The position numbers were made by a program, and so were the translations under genes. Of a stretch of DNA of 64,000 nucleotides, positions 13,403-26,274 are shown piece by piece; positions within the stretch are counted from its first letter, which is position 1, and each line of letters begins with the position of its first letter. The notes below the pieces were generated by a model that saw only the letters and a program-made list of their open reading frames with translations, did no database searches and was not told where the DNA came from. Origin of the DNA: Meandrina meandrites (taxonomy: Eukaryota; Cnidaria; Anthozoa; Scleractinia; Meandrinidae); NCBI GenBank assembly GCA_963693305.1, contig OY855915.1, forward strand, positions 19,467,722-19,531,721, read 5' to 3'.

Positions 13403-16204
13403 TTAAAGGTTCAGGGGGAACTGTAAATATAGGGAAAATGCTTTGGTTGAGACATTTTCTTAAATAGAAACCACATCAGACATATGTCTGTTAATACCTC
13501 GCTAACTTGTACAGTCAGTGTTCTATACATTATAGTCATCAGAAGCATTCAATATGAATTAAAAGTAGTTGCATGCACAGTAAACGAATGCTACTCAATC
13601 TAGCTTATAGTCACACACTGGGCATTCGTCTACAGAACGTAAAGCCACAATCAATCAAAAGTCATAAAAATAAAAAGTGTTGCTCAACACCTTTTCTTTG
13701 AATGTTTATACAACAGGCTTTTCTACACATTGGAATATAGATTTGGACCGCCTGAACAGCATGCAAACGGTGCTACATAAAATGACCTCCCAGTAGGGTT
13801 TCATGCAAAGACAGAATAACTTTCATTGACCAGAAGATTCACACTCTGGGAATTGAAAGATTTTTAAAGCAGTTAAACGGGGTTTATACAGATAAATCGG
13901 TCTGCATGCACAGCTCATGATTTGAATTACAACAAGCCACTTTTTGTATTAGTCCGCTATTTTTAGCCATAGAAAATATTTATCATTTCTCTTCATTTTT
14001 GAAAACAGTTTTTTCCATTTTCTTAAGAAAATTCTCAATTTGATAAACAGCTCAACCTGGCAATTTTTCGGATGAAGATGAAGTTAATAACTTTTATATC
14101 ACCCGGCAGTAGCACGAGTACTGAGACCGAAATAAGAACGCAATCAACTTTAGCAACGGATAGCCCTTACAATTTATATACACATATTATGCTAGCTAAT
14201 GTTTGCTAACGAAGGTTTCAAGTATATAATCAATCGAAGTAGTTTTCAAGGTCAAAACATACCGTGTTGAGAGATGAAGACAACGCAATATAGAAGATGC
14301 CCAGTACAGTCATCTTGTTATCAGACCGGCATTGAGGTCGATAACAAACACTGAAGAGTTGTTCACTTGTAGCCGGCGATATCTTGCAACACACCACTGG
14401 ACATCTCGGCTGCAGCTTTATTGGTGTATGTCCTACAAGCTCAGTGGTTAATACGGCAATTATTTTACCACCTGCAAATGCAACACCAGTTGAATTAAAC
14501 AAGGTTGACAATTATGTCCTTTTCAGGATCACTAATTGGACTTTGCCAACTGGTATGGTGTCAGTTATAAAATATGGAAAACGGATGTCAAATAATTCCT
14601 GATGTATGACACTTCGATAAACAACCTTCACCATACTGCAGCCTACGGAAAAGTACAATATTACCCAATTATGAGTTTACTTTGCGTTGGCAAGTTTTCA
14701 AATACACAAAAACCGTTTTAATCGATATCATTATCAATATACGCGGGCCAAATAAACACTGCCTTCGCGAAAACGCGCGTGAGGGGCTGGCGATATTGAA
14801 TTTGACGTGCTGCAAACGCATTTATTGCACTGTTTCTGATTGGTTCACGGTTCATAATCCGATCAATATTAACCAATCAGGTTACGTTTATTGACGCGGG
14901 AAACCATTCAGGTGCGAACAGCTTGCGTACAGCAAGATTTGAAAACTGCAGTTTCGAACAGTTCCTCGCTGAGCGAATTGTGCTCGAAAAGAAAAATCAA
15001 AGTCTATTTGTTATGAATGGGAAATTTTCAAATCGGTGGCAAAGTTTAGTTCTATTAATCAATAGGTGAGTGTTTCAACGCTACTTCGTTTGGAATAAGC
15101 GTCCGTGGTTTTATTTAAAGGAGTTATAAATAATCAAAAGACGATTTTTTTCTTGTCTTATATAATAACGCAACGAGGGATAGTCAATTCAAAGGTAAAG
15201 GACTGGAAATATTTCAGCTGCATTTTAATAAACGCCTCTTTGTTTGATGATTCCACCTAAAACTGCTGCCAATTCCTCAAATATTGGCTCTTTTCTGTGA
15301 ACTGTCAGAAACCTAAAATTACCATTATTTACAATTTATGCAGAGGTAGGGCGAGGAGACCTCTCAACTGAAAATAAACACTCGAATGCCTTTATTGTTC
15401 ACCACCAAATTTTCCTCCGGCTGAGAACGACATGAATTTATTCAATGAAGTTATTACCACTGCCTGAAGCTTTCGAATCTGTATTGAGAAATGTCCTTCT
15501 TTGAGTCAAATTAAATTTTTGCTTGTACAAATTTTTGTATTCCAACTGGTGACTCCCAAGTACAAACAAAACGATGAATAAAAGCTTCCATAACTTCGAA
15601 CTGCTTCGCGTTCATTCCGTGGTGTTGAGCCGCACGTCCTGATCACATGCAAGTCCCAGCTTCCACCTGTTGTGGCCTAAGGGAGTTATAATTTTTTTTT
15701 TCGCCCTGGGGAGTTATACAGTTAGGACGCTCGTCGCGTGATACATTCTTATCCAATAGAAAACTGTATTTCAGTTAGGGGGTATAACAATTGCCATTTA
15801 AAATTTCTTATGCTTCATTCGAAATAAATGCTACACGAAGCAATTTTCTTTGCAACTTGCAGCGCATTCACAACGATGCAATGATCAGCAATGATCACTG
15901 CAAGCTGCAGAGGAGATGCCACACGTTCGCAACTTGCAACGTGACACATGCAAAAAATTGCCATTTTGAAGTCCTTGCACGCCAAGCAGGAAAAAATATG
16001 TTGAAGTCCTACGTGAACGAAGGGCGTGCTGTGATTGGCTATTTAGTAGTAAAGTTGCGATTATAATCAACAATTATTTCACGAGCCGGCCTTGGATATG
16101 AGATGGCAGATAGATCTAGCCAACGAGGTGCGTAGCGACGAATTCTCCATGATCCTCTCGTGTCCAACAAGCGCAAGTAGAATAGTTATTTTACCACGAA
16201 TAGT
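13403..16204. other. Intergenic, no gene recognised
   Basis: The stretch is AT-rich. Open frames such as 14384-14602 lack recognisable domains. I see no transposon ends that I can pair. Confidence 0.5.
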
Positions 16205-16347
16205 CCACGTTCGATATACCAAAATTCCAACACGACTTCGAGGCTGAATTCCCACGAAAGACTTGACACAAAGAAAACACAAACAAATATAGAAGTTTGC
16301 CCAGAAAGCCTCGGTGCCATGTTTGAGTTTTAATCTATCGAACGTGG
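16205..16347. mobile_element. Short MITE with CCACGTTCGATA inverted repeats
   Basis: The left end CCACGTTCGATATACCAAAA and the right end, read on the minus strand as CCACGTTCGATAGATTAAAA, bound 143 bp. Just upstream, ttggatatgagatgg (about 16092) pairs with a diverged inverse near 16150-16174, so the MITE may sit in or beside a second foldback. Confidence 0.6.
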
Positions 16348-19339
16348 GGTAGCTTTGCACAGCTGACACATAATATTAAAACTACCCGTATGCTAATTGT
16401 TATGTCCGTCGCTATCTGTTGAATCGTATTTCAAGATGAGCAAAATTATGGATGGAAAACCCAAAGCAATAGTTTAAATGAAGTGAAAAAAAAAAAACAA
16501 ACAGAAGAAATGACAAGCCAAAAAAGAACGTTAGAAACAGATTCACATAAATTTTGGCTATTTTGTTTTGTCAGTATCATAGTCTCTTTAAGGCAGGTGT
16601 GGTGTAATTAATAGCCACAGAGGCAGCTAATGTAATTACCAAGCCACCAGTCCTAAATGCACTTACATAACAGAAATTGTCTTTTCTTCTATAAAGCACC
16701 GAGGTGTTTTCATTGAAAGACGAAATTAGGTCAAGTTATCATTAGCCAACATGCCAAGGTCACGAGCGTCGAGTTTTGAAAATTTTAGGTTTTTCGGTCT
16801 CGACATGGAAACTGAAAACACAGTAGGTGTAATATAATTTTCACCGTCTCTCTTGTCGTTTTAGATTTTAAATTTTCACCCAACATTGTAAACAGTCTTG
16901 TTTTCTTCTAAATGCAAACTGACGTAAGCGGAGCGAAACGGGGTTTCCAACATATCATCACAAGTTTTGCGAGAGAGTACTAGTACAGTTGAATAGCGAT
17001 TCTTCGCACCATCAATTTATAACTTGAATCAAAAGCCGTTTTCGTTGGATTTGCTTCACTATTTTGAACACCGCAATTTGACCACCGAATTTTTTGTTTC
17101 CCTTGGAGATTCGAGAAAACGGGATATCAACTTTTACGTGTGTAATTGTTACCTTCAAGTTAATTCGTCGCTTGTCGTACACGCAATTTCGCCTCTTCAA
17201 GGCAAGTTTATACCAGCGGAACTGTAAGCATAACTAAACCAACGCAATGAAAAGAACTTTGTTTTTAACCAAAATCTCCTTTGCCGCTTTATATGGAACA
17301 TTAATGAGCTTGGTAAAGTAAATAAGAGGCCTATTCAGTGTTTCTACCCACCTGCTTTTGTTTATCCCGTTTTTGCGACGAAGAAGTTTCATTTTCCTCG
17401 GGTTTCTGTAAAAAGAAAACCATATAAAGCGAAAACTTGATTATTATATACATTAGAATTGCCATGACCTGGAATGAAATTGTAAATAAAACAGTTTTTT
17501 TGCCTTGGATGCATTTAAGATTCACTAAAGAAGTGAATTGAAATGCGTTGCTTTTAAGTTTTGTTTTTGGTAATTAACAGATTCCCTGACCGATTCACAT
17601 ATGGAGCACCTTCCGAAGATTAACAGTGGGATAAAGCATTGTCAACTCAATTAAAATAGTTGTTCGATGGAAGTGACTTTGAATTAACTACAACATACGT
17701 TTCTTTTTATATGGAGAAAATTTGTTTTGATAACATTTTTTATAGCTAAAATGAGTTTTGTAGTTCCAATACACATCGATGCATTATGAAGTACTCTTAT
17801 TTACAGGCATATTCTATGATCCGTTAGTTCAGTGCCATTTCTGGTATTTCACCCATTGCTTTTATTAATGGCCCTTTTTGGCCTACTCGCCCATTCGTAT
17901 TGTTACATTTGTGCTGTTAAAATTAGTTTCTCTTGGTTCAATAGCCACTGAACCAGGAGGTGGCTTAAGCAGGATTTTCTCTAATGCCTTTCAACGGTCT
18001 GCAGTGCTATTCCAATTCACCTGCTGATCAGCAAATTGGGAAGCGATACTTTTTGGTTGCAGTATAACTAAAATATTGACGAAACAAACAGTCCAGGCTT
18101 TTTATTAAATCTAACTGACAGTTCAGTCATGCTTTTAGAATTTACTGTTGAAACCCCCTCTACGGTGGCCCATAAGTGCACGTACAGAATTTAAATCACT
18201 CACACTAAATTCAAAGACACGCATAACGAGTTCAGATCTTCATGCCGTCAGATTAAATCGAGTGCTGCGGAATAAGGACTGTGGACTTCGGACTAGGGTA
18301 TAAAATGCGGACTTTACGTATAAATTGCAGTAAATTATACTCTGTAAAATTAACATCACGAGAACTGATCGAGGTTGTAAGCATGAAATTGTTTGTACCT
18401 TTCACTTGTTATCGACAGCTATTTGATAAAGCCACTTAAAATGATTTCACCCAATGACAAGAGTTGTGTCCAAGGATTTGCTACAATGAAACGTGATTAT
18501 TATCAAGATGTGGATGTTTGTAGATTTGGCCAGGCACCTCGTAAGACAGGTAAGAATACCCTCTGCGGATCACCAACAGCAGTTGTACTTGTTGCTCAAG
18601 TGCATACTAACAAACCAGTAAATAACGTTTGCAGAAATATTACTAAACTGAATTATATTTTATGACATTTCGTCTGTTCAATAACACACACAGGAGAATT
18701 TATCGCACTAGCCTTTTTGGTATGTCACTGAAGTGTAGAAGTTTTAACCAACAAAACGTCCAAAAAGCACCATCCTCTGTTTAGGCACGTGAATAATAGC
18801 CATTATTTAAGTTTCTTCTGATTTACATAGCCTAAATGTATATCTGAATGGGATTTACTCAACGAAACGTCCCTTTGTAACGGTCCAAGCCCTGCATGTG
18901 ACCATACATTTGTTTAAAGAAATGATATTTTTTCTAGAAATAAATGATTTTATGTGGCTTGGGACGTATTCCTCTCCCAGCTTCCGGTTTGAGAAACTTC
19001 CTCTCATCTGGCAATTTGCTTCACGGGTTCTCACATAGAAGCATACCTAATCCTTTCTCGCTGATGTCTTCAACAACTTAAGAAAAATTTCTGACCTTCG
19101 CTAGGATAATACATTGTATGTCTTTGTAATGCGATCTTTCCCAAAATGGGAAAGTTTTGGTTTGTGCCAGCAGACAGAGCTCAGCCAAAGCAACACACAT
19201 ATACATTATGAGTAAGTTGTTATAAGGAGAAACATACATAACGTAAATGCTAGTTTCTGAATTTGATGTAGTTTACACGTAATTATAAAAATTATATTTA
19301 ACAAAAAGATTATGAGCTTGAGATTTCTAGCACCTCATA
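16348..19339. other. Intergenic, no gene recognised
   Basis: No gene, RNA or paired transposon end is recognised. The open frame at 18393-18665 has no domain that I know. Confidence 0.5.
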
Positions 19340-19614
19340 AGGTGGTGGCAAACGAGGACACATTGTTGCTCATGATGTTTCTTGGGTGGGCAAACGAGCG
19401 GGACACAAAACATTTGTTTTGTGTCTGTGCCGCGCAAACGGGGAAACATTTGTTGCCGATACAAAATGTTTCTGACAAAAAATCAGAAACATTTCTTGTG
19501 TCTCGGACACAAAAGTTTGTGTCCGCAACAAATGTTGCGCGCACGGACAAACAGGGAAACATTTGTGTCCGCAACAATGTGTCCGCAATATTGTGTCCTC
19601 GTTTGCCACCACCT
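19340..19614. mobile_element. 275-bp MITE with 23-bp TIRs and nested internal palindromes
   Basis: Ends AGGTGGTGGCAAACGAGGAC, plus three further bases, are perfectly inverted at both termini. ATA flanks both sides. Internally there are short hairpins: caaaacatttgttttg, ctgacaaaaaatcag, and gacacaaaagtttgtgtc. Long open frames on both strands here are by-products of the symmetrical sequence. Confidence 0.85.
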
Positions 19615-19989
19615 ATAGAAATCGAGAACGAATAATTTAATTGTTTCAGTGGATGTCTAACTCGTCTCCTTCAAATAATGATTTTTAATTATTTCCCTAC
19701 ATATGAATTGGTAATTTTTTGCGAAACAGCGCTAGGACTGAATTGTCATTTTGAAACTCTCAGCTTTTTATGTTCGCACGCCCAACAATTCATTGAAAAA
19801 AATTGACGTTTTAAATTCGCGCTACTGTAAATATCATTCTTTTATTGCTCTCGGGAATTGAAATTTCCGAATGGAAAACACTTTTACGGAGTCAACGTTG
19901 CTTGTGATATACGACAATAAAAATTAGTTCAACGTATAAAGTCTTGGAACAACTGGTTTGCTAACGTTAAGATTGCACTAAAAACGTCA

Positions 19990-20366
19990 TTAGGGCGCTT
20001 TAGCAATGCCGAAGACAACTGCTAGTAAAAAATGAATTTATTTTTTACTTGAGAATCTCGTAATAATCCAGATGACTATATTCGGTATATCTATCGGCTT
20101 AAGAACTGGCTCCAGATGAATAGGTAAATAGAGTGTTCAACCCCAAATAGAAAAACCAAAAATTAATTAGCCGTCGCGGTTCATGTTGTCCAAAATGGCG
20201 GAATTTGGTCATTTCACGTTGTTGTTTCGCAAACAACGGCTATGAAATGTACCAAGATTTCAAACGCACGTGCAGAATCAATGCAGAGCTATTCTTCTGC
20301 TCATTAAGCCTTTTGTTGGTGACGTTCTCGTTGCCGTTGCCGTCGTAGTTTGCTAAAGCTCCCTAA
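19990..20366 (+). mobile_element. MITE, TTAGGGAGCTT family, copy 2
   Basis: The left end TTAGGGCGCTTTAGCAATGC matches the right end read on the minus strand, TTAGGGAGCTTTAGCAAACT. The body is collinear with copy 1 (ctcgtaataatccaga, gttcaaccccaaatag, gtaccaagatttcaaa, gacgttctcgttgccg). A possible TCA duplication flanks it. Confidence 0.85.
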
Positions 20367-20486
20367 TCAAAAATTGCAACCTCATTTTTAAGGCGCTTTC
20401 CACTTTGAAAGAAATAGCCCTCTGGTGACGAGGTCGGTATAAAAACCCTGACACACGAAGGGACATGTCGTAGCGGCATGCAAGGT

Positions 20487-20752
20487 GGATAAAGTCTGCA
20501 TACGAGCCTAGTGGCCCATCAGGCCGGAGCTTATCCCGGTTTCCGTAGCATGAAGCGACTAGTAGTATTTCTACTCCCCCCTGATGGGATGCTAGTCCAT
20601 CGCAGGGTTACCCCCAGCAGTAAATTCGCCGTTACCCATTTATACACCTGGGTGAAGAGAGACACTATGAGTGTCTTGCCCAAGAACACAACGTAGTGCC
20701 CCGGCCAGGCTCGAACCCGGGCCGTCCCATGCGCGCCTCCCACATGTAGCAA
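20487..20752 (-). mobile_element. SINE fragment (second family), minus orientation
   Basis: On the minus strand it reads GGCTCGAGCC-like B-box sequence, then TTGTGTTCTTGGGCAAGACA, a block with CACCCAGGTGTATAAATGGG, and finally AGTCGCTTCATGCTACGGAA. The same order appears on the plus strand at 33970-34190. The tRNA-like head is degenerate. Confidence 0.75.
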
Positions 20753-20857
20753 AGACAGTCACAACTTGTACACACACAAGAAGATGTAGCGGGACATGTC
20801 ACAGCAACATGTGTGCTGACATTTTTTACGAACCGTTCGCTGCAACAATTTGGATTG

Positions 20858-20975
20858 ATGTAATGTATATGAAATGATTCATATGTGAACTGCGGATATA
20901 TATGAAGGTGATATGTGATCTTCGCAGTGAATTTCCAATTTAAGCAATTGGAATAAAGAAGCCTGAAAAAAATCA

Positions 20976-21008
<33 letters not shown>

Positions 21009-21066
21009 TGATACCGGTGCGATGCTCTACCAACTGAGCTATGAAGCCACACATTGGGAGCGAGGT
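20858..21066 (-). mobile_element. tRNA-derived SINE with 12-bp target-site duplication
   Basis: CAATTTGGATTG at 20846-20857 and 21067-21078 brackets the element. On the minus strand it starts gacctcgctcccaatgtgt, continues with a tRNA-like head (21048-20977), then a body identical in layout to the intron 2 cluster, and ends catatacattacat. The exact duplication shows the full-length insertion and fixes both ends of the family. Confidence 0.9.
20977..21048 (-). pseudogene. tRNA-like SINE head, Thr(GGT)-like
   Basis: This is 72 bases with a complete acceptor stem (GGCTTCA/TGAAGCC), A box TAGCTCAGTTGG and B box GGTTCGAATCC. The anticodon stem TCGCA/CACGG has two mismatches and position 33 is C. 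These faults, together with the SINE body and flanking duplication, argue against a functional tRNA gene, although a scanner may call one. Confidence 0.8.
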
Positions 21067-21078
21067 CAATTTGGATTG

Positions 21079-24000
21079 TTGACCTCACAAAATTTTGAAT
21101 TAAAAGCTTTGAGTGCGCGGCCTTAACTTGTATACAAAACGAAGATTTGGCTTCTGTATTTTCCATTTATTTAACGTATTGCAAAAACATATCACCCGCT
21201 CGGCGAATTTCATTTAAATGGTCATGAAAAGAGTCGATTTTTTTAGAATTCTCTTCTCGCTGTTATATGTCGTAATTGAGTGCATGACGACCAAAATGTC
21301 ACGACAGAATTCCCTCGAACCGCTAATCGGCCGTACTACCGACGAAATATAGTAACCTTAATTATGAGGTTTTTAAGCCGGAATTGTCAGCACACAAGCT
21401 TAATCAACGGGAAATACGTTATATATTTCTTGAAACGTTGTTATTATTTCGTTTTGAATCATTTGTGTATATTTTGTCATTTTTGTCTGACGCATGTAGA
21501 CCAATTCTCTTTTAGCCATATTTGTCTCCATAATAAAGCCACGTTCGAGACAGATATTAATTGTCAAGTATTTGAATATAAATACTAAAGGTAATTTCCT
21601 AGGCTCGGTTAAGTCAAAGTTAAAAGAACACAAATTCATCAAGGAATCGAAAGGACAAACTTTGAAGCTCCCACGGTGTGAACGGAAAGTACTTTATTAG
21701 CACCTTTTAAGCTGCCTGCCCTCATTTTGTAAATAGATAAAATCTATATTCATTCTCGTAATTACAAAGGATATTATTCAAATAACGCATTTTATTTATG
21801 TTTAGCATTTGTAAGAAACTTACACTGAAATATAACGCTTTCCTTTTTTTCGTTACTTATGTGCTGATCTCGGTCCCAGAAAATTATTTGGACTGCCTGA
21901 TGTTCCATTTTGCAACATACAATATTCCCAAAAAAACTGATCTATTTTTAATAAATGATAGTTTTACATATGCACGAGAGCTTTACCTCTGTGAATAGAA
22001 AATGGTAATACTAAGTTTACTAATAATTAAATACATGTACAAAATGTCAATTAGGCTATGTTCTACTCCTCGTATTCCATAAATAAAACAACATAACATC
22101 AACATGTCAACATTTCGTGGAGTCTTTTATACTGTTGAACATTTTTTGTGCGCGTTTTCACTTATTAGTAGCCGGGAAATGCTAATTTTAGCTGTATGGT
22201 GAATTGTGTTTTAATGCTAACACTAATAACGCAATTTTCTTTTGTTTACGAGTCCGCTTTGTCGTTCATACGGTCGGAAGAAGACGATTTTCGATATATA
22301 GTAGACTATTTCACGTATGATGAATGCTGTTTTAGAAATTATCGTGGCTCTGTTTTTTTTAGCAACTAGATTAAATTTCAAATATAAATGTGCAGTAAGT
22401 TCCAGATTCCTGTATACGAATTATTTTCTCCTGAACTCAGTGTTTGATATTTTGCCTCAATGTCGAGCTTTCTTTAATGTTTACAATTAAAAAGTGTCAT
22501 CAGAAAATTACTTTTCCACAGCCAATAAATTGTTATATCTCTGCTGAGTATTATTACTTATTATAACTTTTTACCATTCCTGATCCTTGGGCTATGCCAT
22601 AAACCTTCGTACCGTTAAAATACGACGGTCTGAATGTCACAACTATTGGTATTTACGCCTTTTTGCCACTCTTAAAGTCCATAACACCAAAAAACAGCTC
22701 ACCTGCCATGAGGGTCATTCTTTTACATGCCACAATCAGCGGCGACTCTCAAAATTATATCAAATCCTGCAGTGTAATAAATGTGTTGCTTGTGCGTGGT
22801 GACTTCTGAAGAACTAGCTTGAACTTTACTAAGTGTGAGCCTTCCTTGCTTTCGAAAGAAAACTTTAAAACATCGACCTTATTTTTGTATTCTCAAATGA
22901 ACCTCATTTCTAGTAATTAACTCTTAACCCAACCAGAAGCTTTCTTGTTTTTAAGCGCCAAATTGTAAACATCGACTTAATTACTCGCTATTGACGCACT
23001 TATTGTGACTAATATAAATCATAATCAGGTTCAAAAAAAATTTCCTATTAGACATATGTCTTGGTACATTATTAAAATGAAGTACAATGCAATCAGCCAT
23101 TTTGTAAAGTGTTTTCATTCGGAAAATTACTTGAAACAGCGTCACTTCCATGTTTCCAATATCCTCTTCCGTCCTAGCTCATCACAAAACACAACTCTCT
23201 TTTACCTAATTTAAGGCTTTGTCGATAGTAGATAGATTTTAATCATTCTATAAGTTACCTGGCGCATTCCAAATTGCAAAAAGACAGAAAATAAAGAATC
23301 CTTTTACTTACTTTCCGCATATTCATATAGAGAGTATATTTTCTCCATATTTTTTTTCCTGTGGCTGCTAAGAAAGAAACGTTTATCTAATGTTCATAAA
23401 CCAAATGCTTTTTCTCTCTCCTCGAAGAGAAAATAATGTACTAATTAACGTTCGTCGTACAGCTGATATCATTTGTAGCGGAAGAATCAAAGACGACTTG
23501 CGTGACTTCATCCAGCTTTTTAGCTGGTCTATTTCGCAAAAGAAAAGGATTTGAAATAATGTATTGACCATGTCGTTATTCCAAGCTCCATGCAGGTTAA
23601 CCGCTAATCCGGGTATGCAATAAGTCTTTCTTAACCTAAAGTTAAAAGAAGTAAAATCAAATTGAAAAGGTGTCTCTTCGTATTTTTGGTACAGTTAAAG
23701 ACGCTTTTCTTCTGATCTCTGCTATTTTCACTATTTTGACAGGAATGTGTTTTGGGCATTCTGCCAAGCTTATTTTTTTATCAATTCGCTAGAGTGCTTT
23801 TAATTTCCACTGATAATTTCCATTCACAATATTCTTACATTAGTCAAACAATACGCGAAGAGGAAGACTATTAAAGATGCAAATTTCTCCCAATCCAGAC
23901 AGGAACGTGAAGAGAGTACTCAAAGGTTGCTTAAAAAGTGGCTTTAAAGGTACATTTTCATAAAAATGGGGAAATAGTTTTTGGATAATAAGAAAGAAGA

Positions 24001-26274
24001 TACAAAAGATAGGGCATGGAAAAGAAAAGCTTTAGATACGCCAAATAGACGATCCCCGCACGAGGGCGCAGCTGGCCTAATAAATGTGTTGTCAATGTAT
24101 TAGTTAAAATTCTAATGAAAGCTTAAACTTCATCAATCTTAATTTTTCCTCATTTATTTCAAATCCACTCCTTATTTCCTCATAAACATGAAAAAATTTA
24201 TGAAAAATCTAAACAATTTAGGGAGTTTCCTACTAGAAATATGTGACACCATTTCTAGATTGCATGAAACCTCGAAAATATAATGAAGAACCATTTCTGA
24301 AATGAGTGAAAAAACATAACATTCATGAAACTGCGCCCCCGCGAACTGAGGAGTGCCCAGGGAACGCGTGTCCCTGTCGTGCCATTCAAGGGTTGTTTAG
24401 CCTTCAACAAGGTTTTTTTTGTAAAAAATATAATAAAATCTGTGTTAGCGACAAATCGATGAGTGGTGCCGGATCTCATCAAGACCTGGATCAGTAAATT
24501 ATCTAAAAATGACATTTATTTCAGTAGACTGATCCAAATGGCGTAGCGACCAAAATTAAACAATTCTAAATAAAAAAAAAAACAACAACAACTAAAATAT
24601 CATTCTGCCATAAATATATATTGCTTATTTGTGCCTCGTGACCGTTAGCTGCAAGGGCCAGTTGTTATGCACGCTTTGGTTATTCTTGTATAGCAATATT
24701 CAAAGGCGAATGTCTTCGATTGCCTGATTTGATGTGACGATGAGCCCTCCCAAATAGGCTTATATTTAAATCTCACTTTTCGGATTACGCTTGTAGTGCT
24801 TGATTATTGTTTACGTTGTTAAGAAACGCTCAGAGCGGCTGTATAACTTTTTTGAGTTTAATATCGTTATGTTTAGAAAGTTTTACTATAAAGCAGTCTT
24901 GCACGGACCAAAAAAATTCATTTACACTATGCCATTCAAATAGAAAGTCAAAGATTTTTGAAACGGAAATTTCCATCCGTAAATCCCACCTGAAAAGGAC
25001 GATGAGTAAATATTAGCCCAGGGGTTATTTTCGGACATTTATGGTATTTTGTGCCTACCATTTTTTTCTGTAACCTAAAGTGTTAAACTGTAACTAGTAT
25101 TGGCGATGAACTGCTATATATTATCAACAAAAAAATACCGTACTTGCAATTATCGACTTTCGAATATCCGGGGCTAGATTATACAGGGATGTACATGTAT
25201 AGCGGAAATAAAATTTAAACATACGACAAGCATTAATTCTGTGTGATCTCGCTCATTTGGGCTAGCCTACCCAAATCTTACCCTGCAGAAAGCTCTTAGC
25301 AGTTTCAAGATCAAACAGATTTCATTGTACTTTAAAAAGTATATATTATTTGTTTTGAAATTTGCCATTGAAATGAATAGGGAAATAATTTGCAAAACGA
25401 AGCAACGCTTTTTTGTACAAGTCACGAAAACTACAGTAAATGAGATTGTACTTTCGTTTTGACAATACTAGAAAAAAAAATCTCCTTGATTAATTGTAAC
25501 CTTTGAAATATATATAAAAAATGGAAGAATTGGCAAAGCTGATAGTTTTATCGCCTGGAGAAAACTTTGTAAAAAGCCACAAACCACATTAATCTGCAGA
25601 CAGTACTCATTCTAGAAACATCAGATCGAATTCTCCCTGATTATGATTTTTTTTAATTAAAATGAATATGTTAAAAAGTGATAAAAATGTCTGTTTTATC
25701 TCCAGACAACATTTTGTCCTGTTTTGAGGTAGGAAGGCGGCTCCTTTGAAGTGTGTTGGCCCTAGAAAAAAATTGTGGGGCCAAAAGCAACTTTTGCAGT
25801 TGCAAAACGCTGATAGTGAAGGCATAGTACCGGAAACATAGAGCCAGCAAAATGTTTTGCAACCTCAGGCTCTTCTGAGAACAACAATCCAAGATATTAA
25901 GCAAAACCAATCTAAGAAAACAAAATGCAAAATAAATTGACTGAAATAAGAGGAAAGATAAAGGAGCACAAGTCACGGAAAATTAAACAGTGTAAGCCAC
26001 CGTATAATTAAAAAAATGGTTGAATTTCTTTTGTTTAAAGAAGAGAATACTGGTCCAGTACATTGTAACTCTTGTAACTCGTTGGTGGCTCTTGAGCTAT
26101 CAATCTTATTACAGGTACCGCAGGCAGATCAATCGCAAGCTGTGCAAATACAGAAAAAACTTGAATATTCGCTGAGATCTTGGAACCTAGAATATGTCCA
26201 TATAAAACTGTGGCAAGGTAGAATACCCATTTTCACGTATTATAACGCTAAAAATACTGAGTTTAAAACGAATT
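21079..26274. other. Intergenic, no gene recognised
   Basis: This is five kilobases of AT-rich sequence with short open frames only. I find no paired inverted repeats, SINE heads or LINE motifs. Confidence 0.5.

Noticed and set aside
19312..19635. A 107-codon open frame as a gene
   Set aside because: It coincides with a palindromic MITE and has long open frames on both strands because of repeated words; no domain is visible.
20977..21048. A functional tRNA-Thr gene
   Set aside because: The anticodon stem has two mismatches, position 33 is not T, and the segment is the head of a SINE with a body and target-site duplication.
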